Source: Silene latifolia (Eukaryota > Streptophyta > Magnoliopsida > Caryophyllales > Caryophyllaceae). Taken from it: DNA of 64,000 nt. The stretch covers positions 4,914,001-4,978,000 of the forward strand of contig NC_133526.1 of assembly GCF_048544455.1 (NCBI RefSeq), given 5' to 3'. Under the pieces are notes generated by a model. That model searched no databases. It saw only the letters and a program-made list of their open reading frames with translations, and had not been told where the DNA came from. Shown here piece after piece: positions 33,687 to 45,390 of the stretch (its first letter is position 1; each line of letters opens with the position of its first letter). The position numbers and the translations under genes are program-made.

Positions 33687-35839
33687 ATGGAGTCTCTTAT
33701 TTCTGAAAGGTCAGTCTCCCCTCTTGTTCATCCTTTCCGTCTCAATCATTTATTTATCACGTAGGTAGAACTCATCACTTACAATTCCACCTATTATTGT
33801 ATTGTGGAGTATGCTTGTAGACATTTTAAGGTAACATTTATTGCTCTTAATGATTTATCAAAAAAATTTAACTATAGAATTCGCATTTCGTTATTTAACT
33901 AATCAAAACATCATGAATGCATAGCAAAATCTTTACCTTTTATTAAAAAACTATTTACAAAAGAATAAAATTATAAAGAACGTGCTAACTCGGAGGGTGG
34001 AAGGGAGGGAGGGAGGGAGGGAAGGAGTAGCAGTGATTGAGCGAGGGGCCACTGAAAAATCAAAAATTCAAAAATTTTAGTTAAATTTTCGAAATTTTTT
34101 CAAATTATTTGGGACGAATGAGTACACGTCATCAGTAGGGTGTTCATTGGTCCGGGACTGGATCGGACTAAACTCTCTGGACCGAAGACCAAATAAGGGT
34201 TAAGAGGTGGACCGAGGACCGGACCATATTAATATTGGTCCGGTCCGGTCTGGACCATAAAAACACGTGGACCGGACCGGATCAAATGGACCAAAGTGAA
34301 CCAAATATTATTGTCTTTGACATGTTTTAGCATATAAAACTAGAACTCGAGAAGTTCGTAATGATCAAAATAAACATTATTTTCTTACGAGATTTAACTA
34401 CATAATTACCGATCTCATAATACGTGTAAACAAAGTAGAAAATAAAATCAATAATATTACAAATTTAAAAATTCTTTTATTACATAACTTTGGTCCATGG
34501 TCTATTCGAGTTGGTTCAGGACCGGACCGAAGACCAAAGTAGGGTATACAGGTGGACCGTGGACCGGACTAAACAAAATTCGGTCCGGTCTGGTCCGGAC
34601 CAAATGGTCCGATCTGGTCTTTGGTCCGGACCACTGAGTGAACAGCCCTACTCATGAGGTTATTTGTTTTTTCAGTTTTTAGATGAAATCGCAAAGTTAG
34701 CGGTTTGTATCTATCCAACTTGTACTTTTAAGTTCTATAAAAAGTGAAGGGAATGAGCCGTTTAAAAGAAAAAATTGGAAGAGGATAAGCCGTTTAGTTT
34801 CCTAGCTGTTTTACTATTTCAGTAAAAAAAAAGTTGTAAACATACATTACACCAACTGGAAAGTGGCAGAGATACAAGCTAGGGAACTTCCCGGCTTAAC
34901 CTAAAAAATGGAAAAAAAAAAAAAAAAAAACTGATGACGTAGACCCATTCGCCCCAAAAGTCTAATTAATCATCTAAATAACACTATTTAGACAAAAATT
35001 CAAAGCCATTAATATTAGCACAGAAATATTAAAACCGGTTTCCGTGTGACAGGACGTGTAACAGTTCAAGAAGGCGACGAAATGGCTACAGCTCGGTGGC
35101 GGATATTATAGCAAAATGGAAGATGCACAACGAAACATACGGTACCATGACTGAAGAACCAAGAAGAAGTCGTAGAGGCCCTGCAAGAGGATCAAGAAAA
35201 GGATGCATGCCCGGGAAAGGCGGACCTGAAAATTTGGAGTGCACTTATAGAGGGGTAAGACAAAGGACTTGGGGAAAATGGGTTGCTGAAATCCGCGAAC
35301 CCATCAATACCGCCAATTCCCATAACTCGCAAAGTAAGCGTAGTCGAAGGTTATGGCTTGGTACTTTTCCTACTGCAGTAGAGGCCGCTATGGCTTATGA
35401 TGAAGCCGCCAAGGCTATGTATGGACCCTCGGCCATCTTAAACTTTCCTCAGAATTCCGTTCTGAGAGAACAGGGTCAAGTTTTGTCAGGTCTAGGTATG
35501 CAGATGACCGGTTCAGGTTCAGGGTCAACAACAACTGAAGTGTCGGAATCTTATGATGGTTCCAATATGGAGTTCCGGGATTCCCCTGGTGTTGTACCCA
35601 AAGACGAGCCTATGAGTTTTGATTACTACCCTGATTGGGTGGTGGATTACTTTGGCGGGTTTGGGGATGGTAATTTTGAGTCGAAACAAAAGGATAATAG
35701 TTACGAGCTTGATGAACATGGGTTATTTTACAATGAGTTGTTTCCGGGGAAAACCCCAACCGGGATGCCTGATTACAAGATGCAACCTATAGACGGTTCG
35801 TTAGGGATCTCTTTTGGTACCAATCAAAGGTTAAACTAG
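33687..35839 (+). CDS. DREB2: DREB2-type AP2/ERF transcription factor
   Basis: The first exon is only 23 bases (33687-33709, MESLISE plus two bases) before a GTCAGT donor. The main exon is 35071-35839 after TTCAAG, giving 263 residues. The phase is the same as in the other DREB2 gene (24921-26021) and the join gives [20 protein letters not shown], which fits the DREB2 start (basic patch, then [12 protein letters not shown]). [15 protein letters not shown] precedes an AP2 domain at about 67-134 with the standard contacts ([19 protein letters not shown]) and a family-atypical Ser/Asn/Lys-rich insert before [10 protein letters not shown]-terminal acidic/aromatic region ([17 protein letters not shown]) is a likely activation domain. 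A GTG-initiated short form was rejected. Intron 1 (1,361 bases) carries a hAT MITE. Confidence 0.88.
34136..34650. mobile_element. hAT-like MITE in DREB2 intron 1
   Basis: The ends TAGGGTGTTCA and TGAACAGCCCTA are inverse. They are flanked by eight-base imperfect duplications GTCATCAG (34128-34135) and CTCATGAG (34651-34658). The interior is full of GGTCCGGACC words. 515 bases, no coding. Confidence 0.75.
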
Positions 35840-38800
35840 CAGTTTTCCGACATGAGTTTTTCCATGGAAGTCCATGGTTTTGCTGCTCCTGTACCTGCAC
35901 AAGGTGACCACAATTCAAAAATAAGCAGTGATTCTAGGATTCCGATTATGTTGTTTCTCTCTTACATATTGTTGTAGGGGATTTTTTCCGGCATATTTGA
36001 TCCTGGCATCATAGTTTACGCTTTGACAGATCTTTATCAGTTAGCATGCACGAGCTTGTTTTTTATCCTTTCATAACATTATGTAATACCAGCATCTTAA
36101 TGTTATGTATGTAGTGTTTTTGAATTATCCCGTCGATATTGAAACCGCGAGGGTACTAGTTTCTAACCCGCGACTTCTCCACACGATTGAGTATGACTGC
36201 ATATCATCGACACCATACCAAGCAAAACTCAAAAGCGTTTTAACATATAGACGAATCTGAAACTAACTGAGTGATTTCTCTTTTTATTGTCTCCGTTTTT
36301 GAAATTTACGAGTAATATTATATTTTCTAACCGGCGATTTTTACCAACCTCTGTGTTCAAACTGTTCATCTACATGTTCTTATTATCCTTTTTTTTCCAT
36401 TTAAAATATGAAACTTAATAGTAGTCCGTAATTGACAAAAAGTATTAGGGATATCAGAAAACCTGCAATTGTTGCATCAGCATCCTGCAGAAGATAACAT
36501 TAAAGCAGAAAACTGCATGCAACTGCCTGCCTGCAAAAGTACATTGAGAAGAGCACACACATGCATGATTGCAACAAACCACTGCATTCCGGCAAATTAT
36601 ATTATGGGCCGTCATATAGTGCGATCACATAAAAAGTAACCATTTTATGGCAAATAGTGACACCGTAAAAGACTAAAAGGTTGTCACTATTTATCGTAAA
36701 GTGTCACTTTTTGTTCGTTACACTGTATGACATCCCACACAATAACTACCATTAAATTACGGCTACCCCCGGCAATCCCCCAAGAATCAGGAAAAAAAAA
36801 AGATGTACATCACAAAGTGCTATACCAAATTAAATAGCACACTGATTTGGGACACTTGCATTACTGTGTACAACTTGCCGGCTTACAAGGTGACTGTTTG
36901 GACAGATACTTTCACACTGCTTATAATTGTTTAAACCTCAGTATGCTGGATGCTGGAACATTACTTCACATAGCATAGGACTGGCACAATCGGAAGCATA
37001 CGGTCATAACGAGTCACTAACCTAGCTGTAACTCTTATTAACTTGGATTTCTAGCTAAGCAAGGCTTTCAGTAGTTCTACGGCTCGAGTTGAAGATTGGA
37101 ATTTTCTAAACCATAAAAAACTTATTTTGACCATTCATATAGCTCACAAATTTCTTGAGACGAATTGGGATATGCTTGACCAGGCTTGTGCAGGTCATAA
37201 AACTCGTCTGAGCTCAAGTCAAGTTCAAACCAATTTGATCTCAAGCGGCACACGAGTGATTAATGCTCATTATCATGCTTACAAACAAAACTGACAAGGG
37301 AAACAACAAACTATAAAACTCGCCCGAGCTCAAGTCAAGTTCAGACCAATTTGATGTCAAGCGGCACACAAGTGATTAATGCTCATTATCATGCTTACAA
37401 ACAAAACTGACAACAAGGGAAATAACAAACCATAAAACTCGCGCGAGCTCAAGTCAAGTTCAGATCAATTTGATCTCAAGCTGCACACAAATCATTAATG
37501 CTCATTATCATGCTTATAAACAAAATTGACAACAAGGGGAATAACAAAGCCATAAAACTCGGCCGAGCTCAAGTCAAGTTCAGACCAATTTGATCTCAAG
37601 CTGCACACAAATCATTAATGCTCATTATCATGCTTACCAACAAAACTGACACCAAGGGGAAATGGGAACGAACAAAAGCCGAAAAAACATAATCATAATC
37701 TAGTTGATAGGATTCCAAACGAACCAAAAGGCCACACCTGATATCTAAACTGAAGCCATAATCTTTCCTGCTTGAACTTCCAAAGAGGAGATGGAAAGCT
37801 CTCCCTTTGAATTACTAACACCGTGATTATAGGAGGGAAGGGCGGTGGACAGGAAGGAAAAGAAGGGGACTGCATGGGAAGGATGAAGTTTCCCTTCAAA
37901 TCTTTGAATCAGGCTTCCGGGAAAAAAAAGGACAGACATCCCTTTCCTCCCCTCAATTTCTCACCATCATGTAACTATCCGAACAAGGAAAGCTTATTTC
38001 CTTCTCGTCTCTTCCACTTCCTTTCTGTTCAAATTCTTCAATCCATACAAAGGACAAGAATTTTTCTGTTGGATCTAGTTGAATAAGAGAAAGGAAAAGG
38101 CCTGAAGCAGTCAGGCCATGAACACGAACAAAACCAGAAAGTATTTCCTTTACTTACATCCTATTTAGATGAAGGGAGAAGGGATAGATGCATTTTTTCT
38201 TGCAATAGAAGAGCGAAAAGTCAATTTCCTAGACTTCTACTCTTCTCCTCTTCCCTACTACCATCCTATCCAAGTGATAGCTCCCTCATCTCACAAACGA
38301 GTCAGTCGAATATGGGTCAGATCAAAATACGGGGAAGAAACAATATCAATCACAATCGCTCTTATAAACCATCTATCAACTCGTTTTTAACCAAGACCTA
38401 CAAGCAAAATTTTCAAACTACATACAATCATTTTTCACTTCCATAGATAAGTAAACCCTAATTCATTTCATGTCCAAGGAAACGCAAATTTCATCATGAA
38501 TCGACAATTCTAGATCATAATCTAATACGGAGTATCATAGTACTAATGTGAATCGATATCAATCCGACAAAATGACAATGATCTCATACAAATTAAACCC
38601 TAATTACACAATGCAGCAAATTCACCATTTCGATACAACAAAATGACAATGATCTCATACAAATTAAACCCTAATTACACAATGCAACAAATTCACCAAT
38701 TTAGATCAAAAGAATGTTAACAAGCATTCAAACATTATCAATTATTGAACAGATCTACAAAAAGAATAGTATTATATATATAGATCAGTAGACAAAATCA

Positions 38801-38950
38801 CAATATTTCCTATAATTCAATCGATCTACAAACGCGATCATACTACACGCCAGATCTCAACAAAACTTCCACAACAAATGTAAAATGTTTCTGAAAAATT
38901 AATAAAATTATAAAGAATTTCCCTTTATACCGACATTAATCGAACAAAAC
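35840..38950. other. intergenic between DREB2 and PRA1
   Basis: The first 250 bases are likely DREB2 3' untranslated (CATGAG..., T-rich). A tandem repeat lies at 37196-37668. Near 37900-38280 are TC-rich segments with CTTCC/CCTCCCC words and no convincing gene. A 50-base direct repeat (CGACAAAATGACAATGATCTCATAC...) occurs at about 38568 and 38635. No gene recognised. Confidence 0.45.
37196..37668. repeat. four tandem copies of a unit of about 120 bases
   Basis: Units start at 37196, 37311, 37431 and 37551. Each carries TAAAACTCG, GAGCTCAAGTCAAGTTCA, GACCAATTTGAT and ATTAATGCTCATTATCATGC. The copies are over 90% alike by eye, so the array is young. No coding frame. Confidence 0.9.
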
Positions 38951-39625
38951 TCATGTGCGCGAAGCAGGAACGGTAGAAGCACCAGCTGCAGCATTTGCGG
39001 TCGCACTGAGGAACGAAAGAAAGCCCACGGAAGGCCCACTAACACTTTCTTGATCATCAAGAAACAAATCTTCAGGAACACGAAAAGCGCCATGAACACA
39101 AACAATGCCGACACCAATAACAAGCGCAGACATCAACACCGACGCAACGCTGGTGAGAAAGACGGCGAAGACGGTGATGACGGTCAAGATCCCTAAGGTC
39201 TCTTTATCAGAGAATTCACGGTTGAAGAGGATTAACGGTTGATCGGAGGGTTTGAAGAGGTAAAGGAAGAACCAGGCGGCAATGACGGCGGCGAGGGTGA
39301 AGAGAGAGAAAGGGTGGGTGACGAGGGTGGCGGCGAGGGTGAGGGAGATTAAGGCGAGGTAGTTGATACGGAAGTAGGAGTAGTTTTTACGGAGACGGGA
39401 GGTGGCGTCGGTGAGGGAATCGGGTTTTGAGAAAGCGGTTCGGTCGGTTAGTTCGGACCAGGGACGGCGGTTGGTTAGGGCGAGTTTGGTTTGGTCGTGG
39501 AGACGGGTTAGGAAGGTTCGGATTGGTGTGGGGGTGGGTTGGGAGGTGGGGGTGGAGGTGGGGTGGGTGGTTAGGGTGGTGGGAGTGGTGGTGGTTGGGA
39601 GGATTGGTGGGGTTGGTGTAGACAT
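38951..39625 (-). CDS. PRA1B: PRA1 family protein B (prenylated Rab acceptor)
   Basis: Single exon of 224 residues from the ATG at 39625. The N-terminal 35 residues are Pro/Thr-rich. The PRA1 domain follows: RPWSELTDRTAFSKPDSLTD, RLRKNYSYFRINYLALI, paired hydrophobic segments (about 90-125 and 150-190), and a FLDDQE end. PRA1 proteins are small membrane proteins of ER, Golgi and endosomes that bind Rab GTPases and guide vesicle traffic. PRA1.B members lack introns, as here. The frame is open to 39796 (57 more residues) but that extension is low complexity with no family match, and the start at 39625 fits the family length. A foldback MITE lies 128 bases upstream. Confidence 0.92.
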   Translation of the reverse strand: MSTPTPPILPTTTTPTTLTTHPTSTPTSQPTPTPIRTFLTRLHDQTKLALTNRRPWSELTDRTAFSKPDSLTDATSRLRKNYSYFRINYLALISLTLAATLVTHPFSLFTLAAVIAAWFFLYLFKPSDQPLILFNREFSDKETLGILTVITVFAVFLTSVASVLMSALVIGVGIVCVHGAFRVPEDLFLDDQESVSGPSVGFLSFLSATANAAAGASTVPASRT

Positions 39626-39752
39626 GGTTTGTTTGGGTTGTGGATGAGGAAATGGAGGATGCGAAATTGTGAAAAAATGTGATTGTATGAAGGAAGGAAA
39701 TGAGGGGGGAGGAGGAGATTTAGGAGGGAGATCTAAGTTTAAATAGGAAGTC

Positions 39753-39928
39753 TTCATTGTGGCGGATATATCCGTCATAAATTTGTGACGGGTCAAATAT
39801 TACCCATGTGGTTAGATAAGATAAAATAGTTTGATACTCTTATGCACTCTACTTTTGTCTTATCTACCCCACATGGGTATTACTTGACCCGTCGCAAGCT
39901 TGCGACGGATATGACCGTCACAAATGAT
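39753..39928. mobile_element. foldback MITE in the PRA1 promoter
   Basis: The arms TTTGTGACGGGTCAA and TTGACCCGTCGCAA, with CCCATGTGG and CCACATGGG, are inverse and run through most of the 175 bases. The ends carry GCGGATATATCCGTC and ACGGATATGACCGTC. Confidence 0.75.
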
Positions 39929-41032
39929 AAAACTTGAATCTTTCCATCTGTCAAAAAAAAAAAAATATGTGTTGTCTTGTTCATGTCAATTGTCTACAAG
40001 TAAACGGGTCAATTAGGTCGGATTTGGGTCAAGTTAGTTCAGATCGGGTCATTTTCGGGTTTGCAAGGATACTGGTTAAGATTGGATTGAGTCGGGTCAT
40101 TTCAGGTTAAGATAATTTTCGGATCTGTTATTATCAAGTTTTTAGGGTTAATGGTGACTTTTTAACAACAAAAATTCGTGTTGGTTCACATAGGTTCCGA
40201 GGTAATAGGAGTTGCGGGTCATGCTCAGGTCTTTGTTGAGGTGTCGGGTTGGATTATTCGCCGAGTCACTCGAACCAGGTGAATTTTCTGTCGTCTACCC
40301 AATTGTGGAGGAGGGGAGAATGGAGATCCATATGTTCTATTGTAATATGCGTGTATGTTTGCATCGGTTTGAATTCTCTCCAATTTCTCAAAAGAAATTA
40401 ATCTTCATTTCTTATTAACGGTCCGGATCAAATCTTGTGATGATTCAATGCTTGTAAATTTGTAATCATTCATAAAAATAAAGTGGTTTGTTATGTATGC
40501 ATGAAGAATGGATCTGGCTTTCAGGAAACCGAGTAGAGTACGACTTGATAAAAGGTGAAGAGTTTAATTAACTTAATAAGATTAATGAACCAACAATCCC
40601 AAACCGACCTACCTCCTAGCGTGGGTCATGACGACGTCCCAGCTCCTCGCATTTAACCTGTGAACTACTGTATGACGGTACGGTGACACCATAGATTTAT
40701 ACACAAGAACAGTGCCCGACTTGATTCATAATATTCACGACCGTTCAGCTATTGTCAAATAAGATGATGGGACGGTTTAATATAACATGTTCAAAGTTCT
40801 TGTCATTGCATCTTAGTAGAAACAAACACATTCACCTGCATTTAATCCTCGAACGAATCAGGTCTTCATAAGAACTTAAGTTTCAACATTCATCAATTAA
40901 ACAGCAGAACAGCCGTGAGGCTAACTAATCCAGTTTAACAATGAAGATAACAGCCTAATAGGTAAGTACGAACACAACCGCCTCAGCTTAGACAATGCCG
41001 AAGCTTTGAGTGCATTTCTCAGCTGAATGCTT
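39929..41032. other. intergenic between PRA1 and MIF-like genes
   Basis: The part at 40000-40130 is rich in GGGTCA/GGTCGG words like a diverged repeat. Short open frames at 40212-40418 match nothing. No gene seen. Confidence 0.4.
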
Positions 41033-44000
41033 TTAGAAGGTGGATCCGTTCCATCCGAAAAAGGAACCCTGCAAAACAATTTTAAAACACAAACCACCTC
41101 AGATACCAGACAACATTAAATTTCCTATGCAATTTTGTGCTTAAAAATAACTTTCCGAGTATTTAATGGGGCGCTACATAAGAAGAGATCATAGAAATAT
41201 GGAAGAGTCGCAGACATAAAGGAGATGGAAGATATTAGGAAATTATGAACACAACTATTGACAGCAAAGGCTCGTTTACATGTTAAAGTTGCTAGCACTG
41301 GTGTAAAGCATGCAAACACTGTGCATTTTCTTGAATGAGATGCTCCTAAACAACAGGAAGAATGCAATAATAAGAAATCGGTGTCTGATGATGACGTGTC
41401 TAGCAAAGGTATGATCAGTATGGTAAAATAGACAACTTGCCTTGGTGTCATAGAATTTGATGAAGAAGCGTGACTTGGGAACAGACAGCTTGGTCTCAAG
41501 GATAGCGGCAATGGCAGCGCTGAGCTTCTTGTTTGTATCAGGGTTAAGACCGCCAATGGACACCAGTTCACCATATGCTGCTGGCTGCTCTGTTCCGCCA
41601 AATGCCATCGGAACTGATCCCTTCAACACCACCATAACATACTGCAAAGTCAAGCAGTCGGTCATGTTAGGAAAAATGTCAGGGAAACATGAAACAGAGA
41701 GAAAACATACCGCACTAATTTCAGGATTGGGAACAGCCTAAACAATACCACACCAGACACTATAAATAAACAAAGCGGGCCACATAACATATAAAAACTA
41801 TGCACAAATCACGATTCCAGGTGAATAAAACTTTTGCAAAGTTCATCTTATCAGGACTCAGGAGTCAAGGCAGGAGCATCAAGTCCTACTTCAGGAGATT
41901 CTGATCATTCACTTAAATAGTTGATCTAAACCGATATACTTTGGAGCTTCAAATGGGTCACAGGACTAATGAGCAATTGGTAACATGTCTTATGGAAGTA
42001 ATGCCTTTGTAACTGGAATATATAACCCGATTAACCCCTATTCATTAGCGTGTTAGTTTGTTATGCACAGGCTGAGGTTAACATGTCTTATGAAGCCTCA
42101 ATGGATAATTGTCTGGCATAGCTTCATTTCGTGAGCCCGGATATCCATTTTATTTTGCTGATACAATGCCTTTTTTGAACATGATTTAATCAGATCTCTA
42201 ACTGGTAAAGCAGTTTCACTATTTTAATTCTTCAGACGCAGCAGCAGGAATTCAAAAACCATACAAAAATTCTCCACTAGAGTTTTGTGCTAAATCTTTA
42301 CATATGGCAGCCGACCTACCACCTACCGGACTGAATTAAGGGAATATAAAAATATCATGTGAGAACTACAACAAAGCAGGAGAGTAGGAGGGCTAGCGGG
42401 ATTCACTACCACGTGTGAGAGAACGAGTTGTCAAAGAGTGCTTAGCTGAGCACCGGTTCACCACATAGTTGGTATACAACTATACACCCAACTGAAGTTC
42501 TCATGTGTCAATGATTGAGAACTACTCGTAAGGTGAAACAAAGAACCAGCAAAACTCAGAAAAATGCATATGAACAAAACTTTTCAAAGACGGCTTTGAT
42601 GAACACCAGTTCACGACATAATTGAAACACACCCAGCTGAATTTTCACCGCATCAGTGCCTTTCTAGTGATTGAAAAGGCTAACACAATAAGACAGCCAG
42701 TTTTACAGCACTCCGAATCGCATACGCCAGTCAGAGAAATCGTGTACCAGAACCATTTCTCGGCCATCACCTAAACGAACTCGATTGTTTCGCATCTTAT
42801 AACCACACAAAAACTTTTCTTCATGAATTCACATATTGATAGTCCTACATTACTTACTAGTTGAAAAAAAATTACTACAATACAGCAAGCAAATTACATA
42901 TCAACAACACTGCTAATCCAAACTACTAATGATGCTTCCTCAATTCCAAATTCAGCCGTCTAAAATTGAAAAATTTCGCCAACAAATCACATCCACAATA
43001 TCATCCAACAGACCAATCCAAAGTTACTACTCATAGTATGACCCGAAATCGACAACAACTTACACAAACACGGATTATCACAAAATTAAACACCCAACCC
43101 ATCAAACTGCAGAACCATTCACTAACAGTACAACAAACCCCACATCATGTAACAGCATATTCAGCCAAAAATCCATTGGCATACAAATTATTCCAAACAA
43201 TAGAACAAAAGAAGCACAGAACAAACAATCATTTACACTTTAACCTACAAACATACTTCTAAAGTTTCAAACTTTCGGTTAAATTTTCGATTTCCTTACT
43301 TCTAAACCTTTCATCAGAGAAGAAACAGTGTCCAAACAACCAAAAGTTTCAAACTTTGAGTTAAATTTTCAATCTTCTTCACTCTACCGCATTACTAATT
43401 CACCCCCAATTAAAAAACTCAGCACTAAATTTCAAATCCTAGTTCCACCACTAAAAAAAACAGTACCCAAACAGCCAAAAGCTTCAAACTTTAAGATAAA
43501 TTTCCGATCTTTTTAACTCCTCCTCATTACTAATTCGTCCCCAATACAAAATTCAGCACTAAAATTCGAATCCTGGTTCCGCCACAGAAAATAACCAGTA
43601 CCCAAACAATAAAAAGTTTCACACTTTAAGATACATATTACGGGCACTATCCGTCATAAGCTGAAGACGAATAGTGCCCCTCTCACAATATGCAAATGGC
43701 ATTATCCATGGGGTGCTCCATTTCCCCCACTTGCCCTCCCACTTGCCTTATTGTGAGAGGAACACTATCCGTCTTCAGCTTGTGACGGATAGTGTCCGTC
43801 ATAAGCAAGACGCTTTGGTATTATACTCCCTCCATCACAGTCAATTGTTATATTTGGTTTTGGCACAAAGACTAAGGAAAGAGAAGGGGGGCAATTACTA
43901 AATGACAAGTAGAACAAATCGACTCTGGATTGTCAAATTATTCAACAAGTTCATTCTTAAAATAGAAAGGAGAATATTTGATGAGACACACAAAAATGGA

Positions 44001-44383
44001 AAAGGACAACAAATAACCGGAACAGATGGATTATTTTTTTACTCTATTGCATTACTAATTCTCCCCACAAAATGTTTCGTCCCCTAAATTCCAATTCCTG
44101 GTTCCGCCACAGAAAAGAGACAGTACCCAAACAATCAAAAGTTTCAAAATTTAACATATTATCTACTCGATTGCATTAGTAATTCGCCCCCACAAAATAT
44201 TCAGTCCCCTAAAGTTCAAATCCGGGTTCCGCCACCAAAAAGAAGATAATAAAAGGAGAAAGAGAGGTATACAGCTGGAGGTTTGCCAATGATGGTGGCA
44301 ATGGAGGAAGTAGCTTCAGAGAGGATGGCAGAGGTGTCTACACCTTCAAGGTTGACGTTGGTTGAAATGTTGAGGCACGGCAT
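41033..44383 (-). CDS. MDL: MIF/D-dopachrome tautomerase-like protein
   Basis: Three exons, all phase 0: 44383-44273, 41641-41441 and 41068-41033, giving 115 residues. The N-terminus MPCLNISTNV has the catalytic-type Pro2 of the MIF family, with Lys34 in IGKPPA. Exon 2 reads YVMVVLKGSVPMAFGGTEQP and AAYGELVSIGGLNPDTNKKL, ending LSVPKSRFFIKFYDTK. Exon 3 adds GSFFGWNGSTF. This is the normal MIF fold length and matches plant MDL1/MDL2, cytosolic homologues of a human cytokine. It ends STF rather than the peroxisomal SKL of MDL3. The second intron has a GC donor (AAG then GCAAGT). Intron 1 is 2.6 kb and repeat-filled. Confidence 0.93.
43638..43805. mobile_element. foldback MITE in MIF-like intron 1
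   Basis: The arms GGCACTATCCGTCATAAGCT / TTGTGACGGATAGTGTCC and CCTCTCACAATA / TATTGTGAGAGG are inverse. The centre is a CCC-rich loop. No coding. Confidence 0.75.
43826..44031. mobile_element. Stowaway MITE in MIF-like intron 1
   Basis: Starts CTCCCTCCATCACAGTCAAT after TA and ends ACCGGAACAGATGGA before TTA. The interior matches the inner Stowaway at 32662-32869. Confidence 0.8.
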
Positions 44384-44693
44384 TTTTGGACACTTCTTCA
44401 CTCTCTCTCTACTCTTTCTACTTTCTTCTTTGTTTGTGAAATGATGCTGTTTTCTTGTGCAACACACACTTGATGAAATTGATATGGTATATGGTGTGGA
44501 ATTGTGGGTGTTTGACTGTTTGGTTTACCTTTCTAGAATTTTCCTCTCTTTGTGGAGTGAGTTTTGTTCACCCAATGTCCCAATCAATCACTGACCCTAT
44601 GGCCTATGGGCCATGGCATAACATGGGTAATATCCGTTTTTGCAAATCCTTATTTCAGACCAGCTATTTTTCATCTGAAATAAAACGGATTAA

Positions 44694-45058
44694 GGTGCTG
44701 TTTGACCTAGTTTATGTGAAATAGCTTTTACTTTCTAGAATGAGTTTTTTCATAAACTACTTTTTGAAAAAGTTGGGGTTGTTTGGCCTAACTTTTGTAA
44801 AAGTAGTTTCTTAACAAATTGATGTGTTTGGCCTACTACTTTTTTTTTTTTTTTTTTTTAGTTTCCATAATCCTAAGAGTTTTTGGGAGAAGTAGAAGTA
44901 GAAGCAGAAGCATCAATTTGGTGCTTCTGTTTCTAGTAGCTTTTTATTAACTTCTGACTTTTCAAAAATAGTTTTTTATCTCCCTAAATTATAGTGTTTG
45001 ACCCAACTTCTACTTTTACAAATAGAAAAGCACTTAGAAAGTTTGGCCAAACACCCCC
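44694..45058. mobile_element. Tourist-like (PIF/Harbinger) MITE 1
   Basis: Starts GGTGCTGTTTGACC and ends with the inverse GGCCAAACACCCCC, with TAA on both sides (44691-44693 and 45059-45061). The three-base TAA duplication is typical of PIF/Harbinger. It holds a T run at 44840-44859. Confidence 0.75.
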
Positions 45059-45082
45059 TAAATGTAGTTATTTTACAATTAA

Positions 45083-45390
45083 GGGCTTGCCTGGAATCCA
45101 TGGAATTATTAAGTGGGTAAGTTTTATTGGGCGATAATTACTGGGGAAATTAATTAGTGGGGTAATGACTTCCTTGATGATATATTTGACATAAGAGTAA
45201 TGATTACTGAGTAGATCTTTTACTCCCTTAATCATTACCCAGAGGGGGAGGGTGGGTAATGTATTACCCCTTCACAAGGGTAATAATTTCAGGAGGTGAA
45301 TAATTACCCGTATACCAAACATAGGAAATACACCTCACATATTACTCCCTTATTCATTCCCCTTCTATTACTCTTAATCCAAGCAAGCTC
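45083..45390. mobile_element. Tourist-like (PIF/Harbinger) MITE 2
   Basis: Starts GGGCTTGCCTGGAAT and ends with inverse ATCCAAGCAAGCTC, with TAA on both sides (45080-45082 and 45391-45393). Many ATTACCC/GGGTAAT words occur inside. Confidence 0.75.

Larger units (their letters stand above)
43260..44255. repeat. tandem repeat array in MIF-like intron 1, interrupted by MITEs
   Basis: About five diverged units of roughly 140 bases share CAGTACCCAAACA, AAAAGTTTCAAACTTTAA, ACTAATTC(G/A)CCCCC and TCC(T/G)GGTTCCGCCAC. Units 4 and 5 are separated from the first three by a foldback MITE (about 43638-43805) and a Stowaway (43826-44031). The GTTCCGCCAC words resemble the GGGCGGAGCCAGGATTTG words near 19935, 27970 and 47662. 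Confidence 0.65.

Noticed and set aside
35096-35839. DREB2 read as a single exon from a GTG
   Set aside because: A 23-base first exon at 33687 with matching phase gives an ATG start and the family N-terminus.
37693-38390. Several 60-90 codon frames in the TC-rich region
   Set aside because: No domain, no splice logic, and frames overlap on both strands.
39402-39647. Val/Gly-rich plus-strand frames
   Set aside because: They are antisense to the Pro/Thr-rich start of the PRA1 gene.
39626-39796. 57-residue N-terminal extension of PRA1
   Set aside because: The start at 39625 gives the usual family length; the extension is low complexity and close to a MITE.
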